Source: JBBEBE01 sp040882505
GTDB lineage: Bacteria > Bacteroidota > Rhodothermia > Balneolales > Balneolaceae
NCBI GenBank assembly: GCA_040882505.1
Contig: JBBEBE010000009.1
Coordinates: 124,001-188,000 of the forward strand
Length of the DNA: 64,000 nt
Direction: 5' to 3'
The notes below the pieces were generated by a model. It searched no databases. It was given only the letters and a program-made list of their open reading frames with translations, and was not told the origin of the DNA. The stretch's first letter is position 1. Every line of letters starts with the position of its first letter. The translations under genes were made by a program, and so were the position numbers. Shown here piece after piece: positions 32,865 to 42,700 of this stretch.

Positions 32865-35240
32865 TCAATTCCCTGTTTCGGATGCCAACTCGTTGATCAG
32901 TCTTTGAATATCCTCTCCCCGTGGATCGATTTCCAAAAGTTTTCGGGCTTGCTCCAACGCCTTCTCTGTGCGTCGATGCTGCAAATACAACGAAAGCAGA
33001 CCTCGATGATACTCCGTGTTCCCCGGGTCCAGATTCAATGCCTTTCGATAGCTCTGTTCGGCAATATTCAAATCCCCTAGAGTCTGATAAGCGATGGCCC
33101 GATTGTAGTGTACACGTCCTGCTTCAGGCATCAACTCTGCTGCCCGATCGAAATGTGGTTGTGCCGTATCCAGATCCCCCTGTTCGGAAAGAAGCAGGGC
33201 CCGGGCATAGTGTGCTTCCCCCATCCCCGGATTCCGATTCAGAAGAGTATCCAAGTGTGCATTGGCGAGTGCCGGCAAACCAAATCGATGAAGCAAGGTC
33301 GCCAGATTGAGTCTTGCCGGATGAAACTCCGGGTCATCACCCAATAATGTTTCATATACATCTCGTGCAGCCTCCCACTCTTCCTGCCGCTCCAGAAGTT
33401 GGGCCCGGTTCATCCGGCCACTTGGAAAGCTTGCCGTTCGATCCAGGTAGATCTCGTATTCCGAGAATGCATGTTCATAGTCCGGTTGATAGATAGTCGA
33501 AATCTCTTCCGAATCAAAGGCGAACAGCCCCTGCAAGGCGGCCATTCGAACCGCTCGAATCGAATCTCCCAATGCCCGGGAGAGAAGGGGCCTCCGAAAT
33601 TCGGGCGCAGTGGAGGACAGAGAACGGGCGGCTGTTTGACGCAAGAGTGCACTTTCAGAGAAAAGTGCCTGCTCCAAGAGATCGGTACCCGCATCATGCG
33701 GCAATTGTACGGCATGTCTGAGGGCCACCGAGCGGATCACTCCCGTCGCCTCCGGACTCTGGCTCAACCGTTTGAGCTCCTCGAAGAGTCGATCGATTTC
33801 GGAATCGGACAGGGACATAGAATTCTGTGAAACAGCTTCGGTTGCCTGCAAAAAGAGATCCCGTGATTCGACCGTCCGGTTGGGCCCGAACCATCGTTCA
33901 ACCGCATCGGCAGCCCACTGATTTGACTCCTCTGCATGACAATCGATACAGGCATTGGGCACACCGTATGCCACACTCAAATCGGGTCGGGGGACGCGAA
34001 AACTGTGGTCCCGGCGTCCGTCAACCTCCATGTAGATCCGTTCCGGCATGTGACAGGAGATACACTGTGTCGCCTCGGTTCCCGTTGGATGATTGTTGTG
34101 GGTTGGCTCATTGTAGGCAGGCTCATGACACTGTAGACAGAGCTGGTTTCCAGCCAGAGGTGCGCGAAGTTCCAGCGAGTGCGGGTCATGGCAGTCGCTA
34201 CAGGTGACCCCTTCGTGTGCCATCCGGCTTTGCAGAAACGAGCCCCACTCAAAGACCTCTTCAAGAATCTGTCCGTCTGCCGTGTAGAGATCGGGGAGTG
34301 GAAGCGAAGGGTCGTAGTGATCCAGAAACCGTTCGCCGTGTGGATTGTTTGCCGTTAATGGTTGTCTGACCGAGTGGCAGGCGGCACACTTTTTCATCTC
34401 GGCCATCATCCGATCCATAGACACTCCCCGGTGCCATTCACCTACGTCTGTCGCATAGGGATCCATTCCCCCGCTCACTTCACTCTCGGCCCACTCCAGA
34501 TGCTCCTTGCCAGGACCGTGACACGCTTCACAGGCGACGTTGATCTCCGAAAAAGTGGTCTCGAATTTGCCGGATTGCGGATCCAGACCCGGATCCAGCG
34601 CTGTGGAGTGACAGTCGGCACACATGCTGTTCCAGGTCATCCCTCCTCCCTGCCAGTGAAGCCAGGGATCTTCTTCCGGATCGATTTCAAAGAGCGCAAA
34701 CCATCGCTCTTTCTCCGTATCCCACGCCACCGGCAACACCTGCCATCGACCCTTCTCGCCAGGGACCAGATACTGCTGCAACGGCTCCCAGCCAAAGGTG
34801 TGTGTCACCTCCCGGTCGCTCGGCTCTTGATCCCCGTCCCGCTTTATTTGAATCCGGTAGTTCCCGTCTGCATCTCGATACGGTCTGAACGTTTCGCTTC
34901 CTGCCTGAACGTCTTGTCCGTCAAACGATCCCCGGACGGAGGCCTCGGTGGCACGGGCCATCGCCCGTTCATGGTGCGAGCCCTCCCAGGCATCCATCTC
35001 CTCTTGGTGGCAGGTTTGGCAGCTGGGTGACCCTACAAATCCATCCATGGGACGGAGATCCATCCCCCGATTCATCACACCCGATTCCGATTCCGGACTG
35101 CATCGAATTGTCAGAAAAAGAGAAACCGTAAGAAGGGGGATGGCCAACACCAGCCAGGGCCGATAACGAAGGAAGTGGTCCCGGCCTGACTCCTCCGGGC
35201 TTTTTTTCTCATCGATCTGCCGATCTGCCTTCATGGGCAT
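32865..35240 (-). CDS. Exported octahaem c-type cytochrome with HEAT-like and TPR repeats
   Basis: 791 residues, N-terminal membrane anchor/signal at about 29-46. Eight CxxCH motifs are present in order: CQTCH, CADCH, CEACH, CAACH, CSDCH, CLQCH, CISCH and CIDCH, all in the first ~440 residues, in a cytochrome c554/NapC-NrfB-like arrangement (SPSCQTCHQEEMDAWEGSHH). The middle (about 500-590) has HEAT-like helices and residues 600-790 are consecutive TPRs. This architecture recurs in Planctomycetes and Rhodothermota; its electron partners are unknown. It is 18 bp downstream of the sulfatase gene, hence in the same transcript, and a terminator follows. No nitrite or sulfite reductase catalytic residues are evident. 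Confidence 0.85.
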   Translation of the reverse strand: MPMKADRQIDEKKSPEESGRDHFLRYRPWLVLAIPLLTVSLFLTIRCSPESESGVMNRGMDLRPMDGFVGSPSCQTCHQEEMDAWEGSHHERAMARATEASVRGSFDGQDVQAGSETFRPYRDADGNYRIQIKRDGDQEPSDREVTHTFGWEPLQQYLVPGEKGRWQVLPVAWDTEKERWFALFEIDPEEDPWLHWQGGGMTWNSMCADCHSTALDPGLDPQSGKFETTFSEINVACEACHGPGKEHLEWAESEVSGGMDPYATDVGEWHRGVSMDRMMAEMKKCAACHSVRQPLTANNPHGERFLDHYDPSLPLPDLYTADGQILEEVFEWGSFLQSRMAHEGVTCSDCHDPHSLELRAPLAGNQLCLQCHEPAYNEPTHNNHPTGTEATQCISCHMPERIYMEVDGRRDHSFRVPRPDLSVAYGVPNACIDCHAEESNQWAADAVERWFGPNRTVESRDLFLQATEAVSQNSMSLSDSEIDRLFEELKRLSQSPEATGVIRSVALRHAVQLPHDAGTDLLEQALFSESALLRQTAARSLSSTAPEFRRPLLSRALGDSIRAVRMAALQGLFAFDSEEISTIYQPDYEHAFSEYEIYLDRTASFPSGRMNRAQLLERQEEWEAARDVYETLLGDDPEFHPARLNLATLLHRFGLPALANAHLDTLLNRNPGMGEAHYARALLLSEQGDLDTAQPHFDRAAELMPEAGRVHYNRAIAYQTLGDLNIAEQSYRKALNLDPGNTEYHRGLLSLYLQHRRTEKALEQARKLLEIDPRGEDIQRLINELASETGN

Positions 35241-35258
35241 TGTCTGGATTGCTTTTGG

Positions 35259-36860
35259 CTAGACTGGATCCTCTTCCGGAACGCGATACTGCTCTCGCAA
35301 CCGTTCCAATTCCACTTCAAGATCATTGCGAATCTGCTGATAATCCGGGTCATCGTGGACGCTCTGCATTTCGTCGGGGTCCTCTTGCAGATCGAAGAGC
35401 TCCCACTCTCCAATCTGATAGTAGTGAATCAATTTGTATCGGTCAGTGCGTACCCCGTAGTGACGCTCGACTGAATGCTCACTCGGGTGCTCATAATAGT
35501 GATAATAGATCGACTCGCGCCAGCTCTCCGGAGTCTCTCCCCGAAAGATCGGAAGCAGACTCTTGCCCTGCATCCAATCAGGGATCTCCAGACCGGCCAG
35601 ATCGACGAGCGTGGGTGCAAAATCGATGTTCTGCACCATCTGTTCATCAGCCTGTCCGGGCTCGATGACCCCCGGCCAGCGGACCATGAGCGGGATGTGG
35701 AGCGACTGTTCGTACATCCAGCGTTTGTCGTACCATCCATGATCACCCAGGAAAAAGCCTTGATCGGACGTATAGATCACAATCGTATTTTCGTCCAGCC
35801 CGCTCTCTTCCAGGTAGTCGAGCAGTCTTCCGAGGTTGTCGTCCACAGAGAGCAATGTCCCCATGTAGTCATTCATATAACGTTGGTAGAGCCAGGATTG
35901 CAACTCCCTACCGGTTAGATCCGACTGGCGAAACTCCTCTCCGACCGGGTCGTAAGCCGCATCCCACGCCTCCCGTTGCTCCTCGTTGAACCGGCCGTAC
36001 GCATTGGACCAGAGAGCATGATAGCGGGCATCCTCTACCTGTTCCAGGGGAAGCTTCAGATCCCAGGCCGGATCAAAATCATTCATGAGTGTCATTCGCT
36101 GCGTGCGGACTGCCGAGGTCCGGCCGCTCCACTCGTCAATGTCCAGATCTTCGGCTTCCGGAGAGCCCAATTCGTTCGACCAGTTGGCATAGAGAGTCGA
36201 TGGCTCCGGAAATGACGTCCCCTCGAATGCATCCAAATGGTCCGGGCCCGGCATCCAGTTCCGGTGGGGGGCCTTGTGGTGGTAATTCACCATGAACGGT
36301 TCGTCCGACTCTTTCGCTTGATCGATCCAGTCAATCACCTTGTCAGTGATGATGTCGGTCACATACCCTTCGACCCGATACTCTCCCTCTTCGTTGATGA
36401 AATCGGGATTGTAATAGGCTCCCTGCCCAGGTAGAATATCCCAGTGATCATATCCGGTTGGCATGCTTCGAAGGTGCCACTTTCCGATCATTGCCGTCTG
36501 ATACCCCCCTTCCTGCAGCAGTTTCGGATAGGTGATCTGGGAACCGTCAAAGGTATCCCCATTGGTCATCTTTCCATTGATGTGGTTGTGAACTCCTGTC
36601 AACAGTACCGCACGACTCGGCGCGCAAATGGAGTTGGTCACAAATGCCCGGTCGAACCGGATCCCCTCATTGGCCAGACGATCCATGTTCGGCGTCTCGA
36701 CAAGGTCCGATCCGTAGGCGCTGATCGAATGGCTTGCCTGATCATCCATAAAGATGAAAATGATGTTGGGGCGATCCAGGGAAGATTGCCGATTCTCTGT
36801 CGAACATCCCGAAAAGAGGAGGAATAACATTGTAAGTATGACGGCAAGATTCGTTTTCAT
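35259..36860 (-). CDS. Formylglycine-dependent sulfatase lipoprotein
   Basis: 533 residues from ATG 36860, which opens a lipoprotein signal (LFLLFSGC, Cys19). Type I sulfatase: metal-binding Asp39-Asp40 in FIFMDDQ, the modification motif CAPSR at 79-83 (Cys79 becomes formylglycine) followed by AVLLTG, and the second metal segment YTSDQGFFLGDHGWYDKRW. Family members remove sulfate esters from glycans such as heparan or algal polysaccharides. Homology to iduronate- and N-sulfoglucosamine-type enzymes is suggested by HKAPHRNWMPG; I do not assign a subfamily. Activation needs a formylglycine-generating enzyme; none is certain in this window. Confidence 0.9.
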   Translation of the reverse strand: MKTNLAVILTMLFLLFSGCSTENRQSSLDRPNIIFIFMDDQASHSISAYGSDLVETPNMDRLANEGIRFDRAFVTNSICAPSRAVLLTGVHNHINGKMTNGDTFDGSQITYPKLLQEGGYQTAMIGKWHLRSMPTGYDHWDILPGQGAYYNPDFINEEGEYRVEGYVTDIITDKVIDWIDQAKESDEPFMVNYHHKAPHRNWMPGPDHLDAFEGTSFPEPSTLYANWSNELGSPEAEDLDIDEWSGRTSAVRTQRMTLMNDFDPAWDLKLPLEQVEDARYHALWSNAYGRFNEEQREAWDAAYDPVGEEFRQSDLTGRELQSWLYQRYMNDYMGTLLSVDDNLGRLLDYLEESGLDENTIVIYTSDQGFFLGDHGWYDKRWMYEQSLHIPLMVRWPGVIEPGQADEQMVQNIDFAPTLVDLAGLEIPDWMQGKSLLPIFRGETPESWRESIYYHYYEHPSEHSVERHYGVRTDRYKLIHYYQIGEWELFDLQEDPDEMQSVHDDPDYQQIRNDLEVELERLREQYRVPEEDPV

Positions 36861-36932
36861 CTCAAGTACCTGGCCAAACGTCGGAATGGGATATCTCATG
36901 GTCATCTTGTGGGTGTAAATTCCGGGGATCGA

Positions 36933-37763
36933 TCAATGGAGTTCAAAGATGGCGGCAACCGGCAGGTGGTCGGATGCCGTTGTGCGCGGGACCCAGGCAT
37001 GAACAGGTCGCAGATCTCCCTGGTAAAAAATATAGTCGATGCGACGATTCGGGTCGTTGGAGGGGATGGTATTCCCCTCGCCTTTTCCGATTTCGACCCA
37101 GCTGTCTGTCATGTATTCGGTCACCAGCCGATAGGCCTCGCTGTCGGGACGAGTATTGAAATCCCCTGCAAAAAGTACCCGTTCGGCCGAGTAGCGCGGC
37201 AGAATCTTCTCCCGGGCTTCGTTCACATAAAGTATCCGTTCACGGTCATCCTCTCCACGATGGTCCAGATGGGTGTTCAAGAAAAGAAGCTCTTCACCAT
37301 TTACGTCCAACAGCGTCTCCAAAACGCCACGCTGCTCGGGCCCAATCTGCTCGAAGTGCGTATTTTTCTCTTCGAGTATGGGAAAGCGGGAGAGGGTCGC
37401 TGTGCCATACCACCCTTCGTCCAGATCGATATTGGCTCCGAATGCTGTGTGCTCGAGTCCGGTCAGCCGTGCCAGTTCACGGACTTGGTGGATGTGCCCG
37501 GATCTTCCTACCATCACATCGACCTCCTGCAACGCTACGATATCTGCTCCGCTCTCTCGTATGACATTTGCAATCCGTTCAATATCGACGACACCGTCCA
37601 TCCCGCCGGCATGGTGAATGTTGTAGGCCATCACACGGACGGAACCGGGAGGATCGGTCTCCGGGTCGGGACCGGTCACCGTTTCACCATAGGGTTTCTG
37701 TGCACATCCTGTCCCCAGGAACATCCCGGAAACAAGGAGGAATAGGACCCATCGAACCTTCAT
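36933..37763 (-). CDS. Endonuclease/exonuclease/phosphatase-fold lipoprotein
   Basis: 276 residues from ATG 37763, preceded by GAGAGAG; ATGs at 37772 and 37784 are in frame but give a poorer signal peptide. Lipobox FLGTGC. The EEP fold has its full motif set: VMAYNIHHAGG, ALQEVDVMV, FLNTHLDHRG, LFAGDFNTRPDSEAY, RIDYIFYQG and ASDHLPV, so it should be a metal-dependent phosphodiesterase. In sulfatase operons such proteins are often annotated as sugar-phosphodiester or sphingomyelinase-like hydrolases; the real substrate is unknown. It lies 72 bp upstream of the sulfatase on the same strand. Confidence 0.85.
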   Translation of the reverse strand: MKVRWVLFLLVSGMFLGTGCAQKPYGETVTGPDPETDPPGSVRVMAYNIHHAGGMDGVVDIERIANVIRESGADIVALQEVDVMVGRSGHIHQVRELARLTGLEHTAFGANIDLDEGWYGTATLSRFPILEEKNTHFEQIGPEQRGVLETLLDVNGEELLFLNTHLDHRGEDDRERILYVNEAREKILPRYSAERVLFAGDFNTRPDSEAYRLVTEYMTDSWVEIGKGEGNTIPSNDPNRRIDYIFYQGDLRPVHAWVPRTTASDHLPVAAIFELH

Positions 37764-37810
37764 CTCTCTCATAACGATATCCATTTGTCAGTTATATGTT
37801 CAGAACATAC

Positions 37811-37849
37811 AAAAGGCTCGGGAGAAAGAGTGAAACTCCCGAGCCTTTT
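37811..37849. terminator. Bidirectional intrinsic terminator after susD of locus B
   Basis: Perfect 14-bp arms AAAAGGCTCGGGAG / CTCCCGAGCCTTTT with an 11-nt loop. It lies 86 bp after the susD stop and separates SusC/SusD transcription from the phosphodiesterase-sulfatase-cytochrome operon. Confidence 0.9.
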
Positions 37850-37934
37850 CTTGGTATGGAAGGCCGTGACCCTGAATGACCGGACGTCACAGGGCACTTG
37901 ACTCCCGATCAGGTACCGGTCTCCAACGCAGTGT

Positions 37935-39722
37935 CTACCAGCCGTCGTTCTGCCCCAAATCCGGATTGGTTTGACGGTCGTTCTCCGGTATCGGATAGAG
38001 GTACTTGTAGTCTTCCCACTCTTTCTCCAGATCGAGACGCCAGGTCAATTGCCCTGAGGTTCCACCCGTCAGTCCAAAGTCACTGTTCTGTGTAACGTCG
38101 ATGTAAACCACCCCGGCCTCCTTGTCTCCTTCGGCCGGCTCCGTCGTATAAAAGTAGACGTCTGGTGATCCATCTTCGTTCAGATCATACTCTTGATCCA
38201 CTGCCGGGATGTACATACCCATCCAGTCCATCTCCAGAAGCTCTCCCCGCTTCCATCGAACCAGATCGTAGAAACGATGCCCCTCCAGGGCAAGCTCAAT
38301 TCCACGTTCTCGACGAATTTCAAGGATCACGGGATCATTGATATCCGGGAAGTAGGTCTGCTGAAACCAGCTGTCAACCGTCACCGGCCGGGTATTGAGC
38401 CCCCCGGTAATTCCGGCTCTATCCCGAAGGGCACCGACGGTCATGGCCCAATCGGCATCGGTCAGAGTTCCCAGCTCCGCTTTCGCCTCTGCGTAGTTCA
38501 ACAGAACCTCGGAGTATCGGAAGACAGCAACCGAGTTGGTGTTTTCAGTCCAGTTGTCAATGCTGGTATCGTCCGTCGTCCATTTGTGTGGATGGTATCC
38601 CGTATAGACGTAGAGGAAGTCCGGAGCCACTTCGACCGTGGTGCCCGCATCAATTCGTGTGTATCCCGGTGTCCGGATGGTGTGGGCAAGTCGAGAATCC
38701 CGGTTCTCGACTTCATCGGTGAACTCCATGGTTTCATATCCGGGTTGGTCGGTAAACCGGGTTCCGTCAGACATGAGGTAGGAGTTTACAAAGTTTCGAA
38801 CGAAGCTGAGACGTACCCCGTAGGTCGAACTGGTGTACCACCAGTTGGCCGAGTGGAGTACACTGAGTTCCGTATCGTGCACAATGGTCAACATATCCTC
38901 TTCAGTAGTCGGCGTATCGGTTTTGAAGAGTTCTTCATACGAGTCGTTACCCGCACCTGTATAGAGGGAGAAGTTGCCTCGCTGAATCACCTGCTCTGCA
39001 GCGTCCACGGCCTCCTGCAACCAGGCATCTGCTGTATCACCAAGACCGCTTGCCAATCCATTTGCATGGTACATCCGGAAGGTCCCTTCAAACAGAGCTA
39101 CCCGGGATTTGAGCGCAAGCACAACATCTTTTGTTACCAGCGTTCGAGTCGGATCGACCGAATCACGAATGTTGTCCACGGCAAAGTCCAGATCTTCGAG
39201 TACCCGATCCATCACCATCTCCCGTGAATCGCGCGGACCGTAGAGTGCCGGATCGTCGATATCGAGCGCGGTGTCGATCCAGGGAACATCCCCGTACCGT
39301 TTCACCTTCTCGAAATAGAAGAGAGCACGGAAAAACCGGGCGATCCCGTTGTGATGATTTCTCACTTCCGGGGCGATTTCCTCGTTGGAGTTGTTGTCCA
39401 GGAAGTAGTTGATGTCACGAAGGTCTCCCCAGCTCCAACCACTTGTATTGTTGGGACCGTACGCACCCGGACGGATAAATGCCGGCACATCACGCCGGGC
39501 ACTATAGTCTGCCATGGCATCCCCTCGGGTAATGTCGTTGGCCGAAGGGAGGATGTTGTAGAACGAGTTGGTATAGAGTTCCAATCCGATCTCATCCTTG
39601 AAGACATTCTCTTTGGAGGCTGTATCCTGCGGGAACTCCGTCAAGTCACACGAGACCAGAAGGAGATTCACTGTCAAAAGCCCGATCGCAAAATGATGGA
39701 TTCTTCTACAATTCATGATCAT
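37935..39722 (-). CDS. SusD/RagB-family lipoprotein (locus B)
   Basis: 595 residues; a second in-frame ATG at 39716 is an equally good start. Lipobox LLLVSC then DLTEFPQDTASKENVF, a classical SusD opening. TPR helices are evident in FFRALFYFEKVKRYGDVPWI and the C-terminal RRERGIELALEGHRFYDLVRW is diagnostic. It is 12 bp downstream of susC and would cap that receptor at the cell surface. The sequence is far from the SusD of loci A and C, implying a different ligand. Confidence 0.95.
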   Translation of the reverse strand: MIMNCRRIHHFAIGLLTVNLLLVSCDLTEFPQDTASKENVFKDEIGLELYTNSFYNILPSANDITRGDAMADYSARRDVPAFIRPGAYGPNNTSGWSWGDLRDINYFLDNNSNEEIAPEVRNHHNGIARFFRALFYFEKVKRYGDVPWIDTALDIDDPALYGPRDSREMVMDRVLEDLDFAVDNIRDSVDPTRTLVTKDVVLALKSRVALFEGTFRMYHANGLASGLGDTADAWLQEAVDAAEQVIQRGNFSLYTGAGNDSYEELFKTDTPTTEEDMLTIVHDTELSVLHSANWWYTSSTYGVRLSFVRNFVNSYLMSDGTRFTDQPGYETMEFTDEVENRDSRLAHTIRTPGYTRIDAGTTVEVAPDFLYVYTGYHPHKWTTDDTSIDNWTENTNSVAVFRYSEVLLNYAEAKAELGTLTDADWAMTVGALRDRAGITGGLNTRPVTVDSWFQQTYFPDINDPVILEIRRERGIELALEGHRFYDLVRWKRGELLEMDWMGMYIPAVDQEYDLNEDGSPDVYFYTTEPAEGDKEAGVVYIDVTQNSDFGLTGGTSGQLTWRLDLEKEWEDYKYLYPIPENDRQTNPDLGQNDGW

Positions 39723-39734
39723 GGGATTGTTCAG

Positions 39735-42700
39735 TTAAAATGTAATGGAGACACCGAACGTGAGCGTTCGCATGATGGGATAGTTGTATCCTTGCCTTAC
39801 TGTCTCGTTGGGTCGTGCAATTTCGTCAGACTGAGCGATCTGGTTCTCGATATCCAGATGGTCGGCCGTCTTGTAGAGTGGCGACCAGGACCAGAGATTT
39901 TCACCCGAAAAGAAGACTTGCGCCTGACGGATTCCGAACGATTCCACCCATTGAATCGGAAGGTTATACCCGACCTGGAGTGTCTTCAGGCGCAGGAATG
40001 CAGCATTCATGAGGTACCCCGTCTGCTGTTGGCGAAGGATTCCGTCTCCTGATGATGCCTGACGCGATACGTAACGAGGCAAGAAGGCATTCGGATTTTC
40101 GGGTGTCCATCTCATCCCCTCTTCTACGTGCCAAGCCGGCACATGGTTGTATGGACGGTTGTATTGACCCCAGAAGTTGGCCTCGTTGGATGGATACCAA
40201 TCCCGTTTCCCGACCCCCTGGAAGAATGTTGAGACAAAGAAGTTGCTCCACTCTGCTCCAAGGTTTATACCGAACGTGTATCGTGGCGTGGTATTCCCGA
40301 TCACCCGTCGATCGCCTGGGTTGTCGGCTGTATTGTCTCCGGGCCCGATGACCCCGTCTCCATCCAGATCCCGCAACTTGACATCACCGGGGTGGTACTG
40401 CCCGGTCGAGGTGGATCGAAACCGGCTCTGATCCGCATGGTTGGCGATATCCGCGGCATCCGTGAAGAAGCCGTCGGTTTCATACCCCCAGATCTCCCCG
40501 ACAACCATCCCTTCGTAATAGTCGTTCAGGAATTTGTCCGGGTTGTTGTAGCGCGTAATCGTGGCTTTGTGATCTGCCAGATTGAATCCGATGTTGTAAC
40601 TAAATGGCTTGTCTGCAAGCAGAAACCGGTCTCTGTAGGTAATCGCCAGTTCCCACCCTTTGGTCTCCAGGTCGGCATAGTTCCCGCGTGGTGCGGATGC
40701 TCCGAAGATGGCCGGTGGTGTGAGGGCGATCGAGAACATGTCGGTTGTCTCGCGCACGAACATGTCTCCGCTAAACTGAAGACGTCCGTTGAACATCTCC
40801 ATATTCAATCCCAGATTGCGGGTCGTAGCCGTCTCCCAGGTGAGTCCATTGGGCAGAACGGCAGGGCTTGAGGTCTGACGTGGCCGGGTCCCAGCGAGAA
40901 TACGTCCGGAGCGAGAGATTCCGAATGCCTCTGTAAAGACATACGACCCGATATTCCCGTTCCCCATGGAGCCGTAGGAGGCGCGAAGCTGCAAGTGGTT
41001 GATCAGCTCGTCAGATACATTCCAAAACGGCTCGGAGGAGATCCTCCATCCGACGGATGCGGACGGGAAGAAGGCGTATCGCTCGTTCTCGGGAAATTTG
41101 GACGATCCGTCGTAGCGGCCGGTCAGCTCCAACAGATATCGATCGTCATAGATGTAGTTGAGACGGTAGAACCCTCCCAAAATAGACCACTTTTCGTACC
41201 CCCCATCGGTATCGACATCTTCACCCAGTGCTAGAGAGATGTCGGTCGCTCCCGGGAAAATGAGTCCGTCCCGACGGGCCACCAACCGATCATATATCGA
41301 CTGCTCATAGTTGTACCCGAGTGTCCCGCGCAAATCGTGACGCTCACCCAGAGTCTCCTCGTAAGTCAGGTAGACATTGGTCGCCAAAAAGTTACGATTC
41401 TCGATATCTTCCCTGAGCCAGTTTGTGGATGCCCCGATTGTCTGCTCTACCCCGGGAGCCGGGCTAAAGGTAACCGGAACCCGCTTTTGAGCACGCTCAT
41501 CAAGCCGCTGCTGAAATGCAAAGTCTCCCGTAAGAGTCATCCGGTCGTCCAATAACCGGGTTTCGACCTCGGTTTTGTTCCGAATGATTCGTCGCTCCAG
41601 ATTGATCCCGTTGTATCCCTGAGCATATCCCCCGAGCGCATAGGCGCCGGAGTGCGATAGTGTTCCGTCCGGATTATAGAGAGGAGACAGAGGGAACCCT
41701 TCCAGAGCGATGTCCAGCTGTGCATACTGTGCATCACAACAGTTCATCGGGTTAAAGTACTCCCGGCTGGAGACATCGAACGTGTTGTTCACCCGAACGT
41801 TTTCAGAGAGCCGAACCGACCCCGATGCTCTCAGGTTTGCCAGTGAATAGTCGTCCGGGCTCAATCGAATCAGTCCCTCCTGATCCTGTATCCGTCCGGA
41901 AACCATGTAATCTACATTCCCGCTGCTTCCGGAAACTGAAAGATTATGATTCGTAGTCATTGCCCGGGATTTAAAGAGGTGACCAAACCAGTCGGTACTG
42001 TGTGCATACCTATAGTTTCCATCACTTCCAATCCAGGTTTTGTCGAGCGAAGGATCGTTGACCCGTCGTTCAATTTCGTCCAGATAGTCCTGTGAGAACG
42101 GTAATGTCTTGTTGGAACCGGCCGGGAAGGTCCCCTCCCAGTTCTGGAACGACTCTACAAACAGATTTCCCCACTCCAGCCCGTTGGTCACATATTGACT
42201 CTGATCGACTGTGGGTGATTTGACACCGACAGTACCGGAATACGTGACGCTCAATTGATCTTGCTCCGGTCGCTTGGTCGTGATCAATACCACTCCGAAT
42301 GCTCCCCTTGCACCATAAATGGCTGCTGAGGAGGCATCCTTGAGTACGGAAATGGATTCGATGTCATTCGGGTTCAGCATGCTCGGATCCCCCTCCACAC
42401 CATCAATCAATATCAGCGCGCTCCCGCCCTGTCCAATGGAAGTCGTACCACGAATATTGATCGTCGGAGAGTGAATGGGTTTCCCCTCGATCATGTTGAT
42501 ATTCACATTGGGCATTGCCCCCTGAAGACCCTGAGTCAGGTTCGAGATGGGACGATTCTCCAGATCCTGGGAGGTTACCTGATCCACCGCGCCGGTCAGG
42601 TTGATTCGCTGTTGGGAACCGTACCCGACGACGACCACATCTTCGAGAAGTTGTACATCCGACATCAATGAAACATTGACTTGCGAGCGACCGTCCAACT

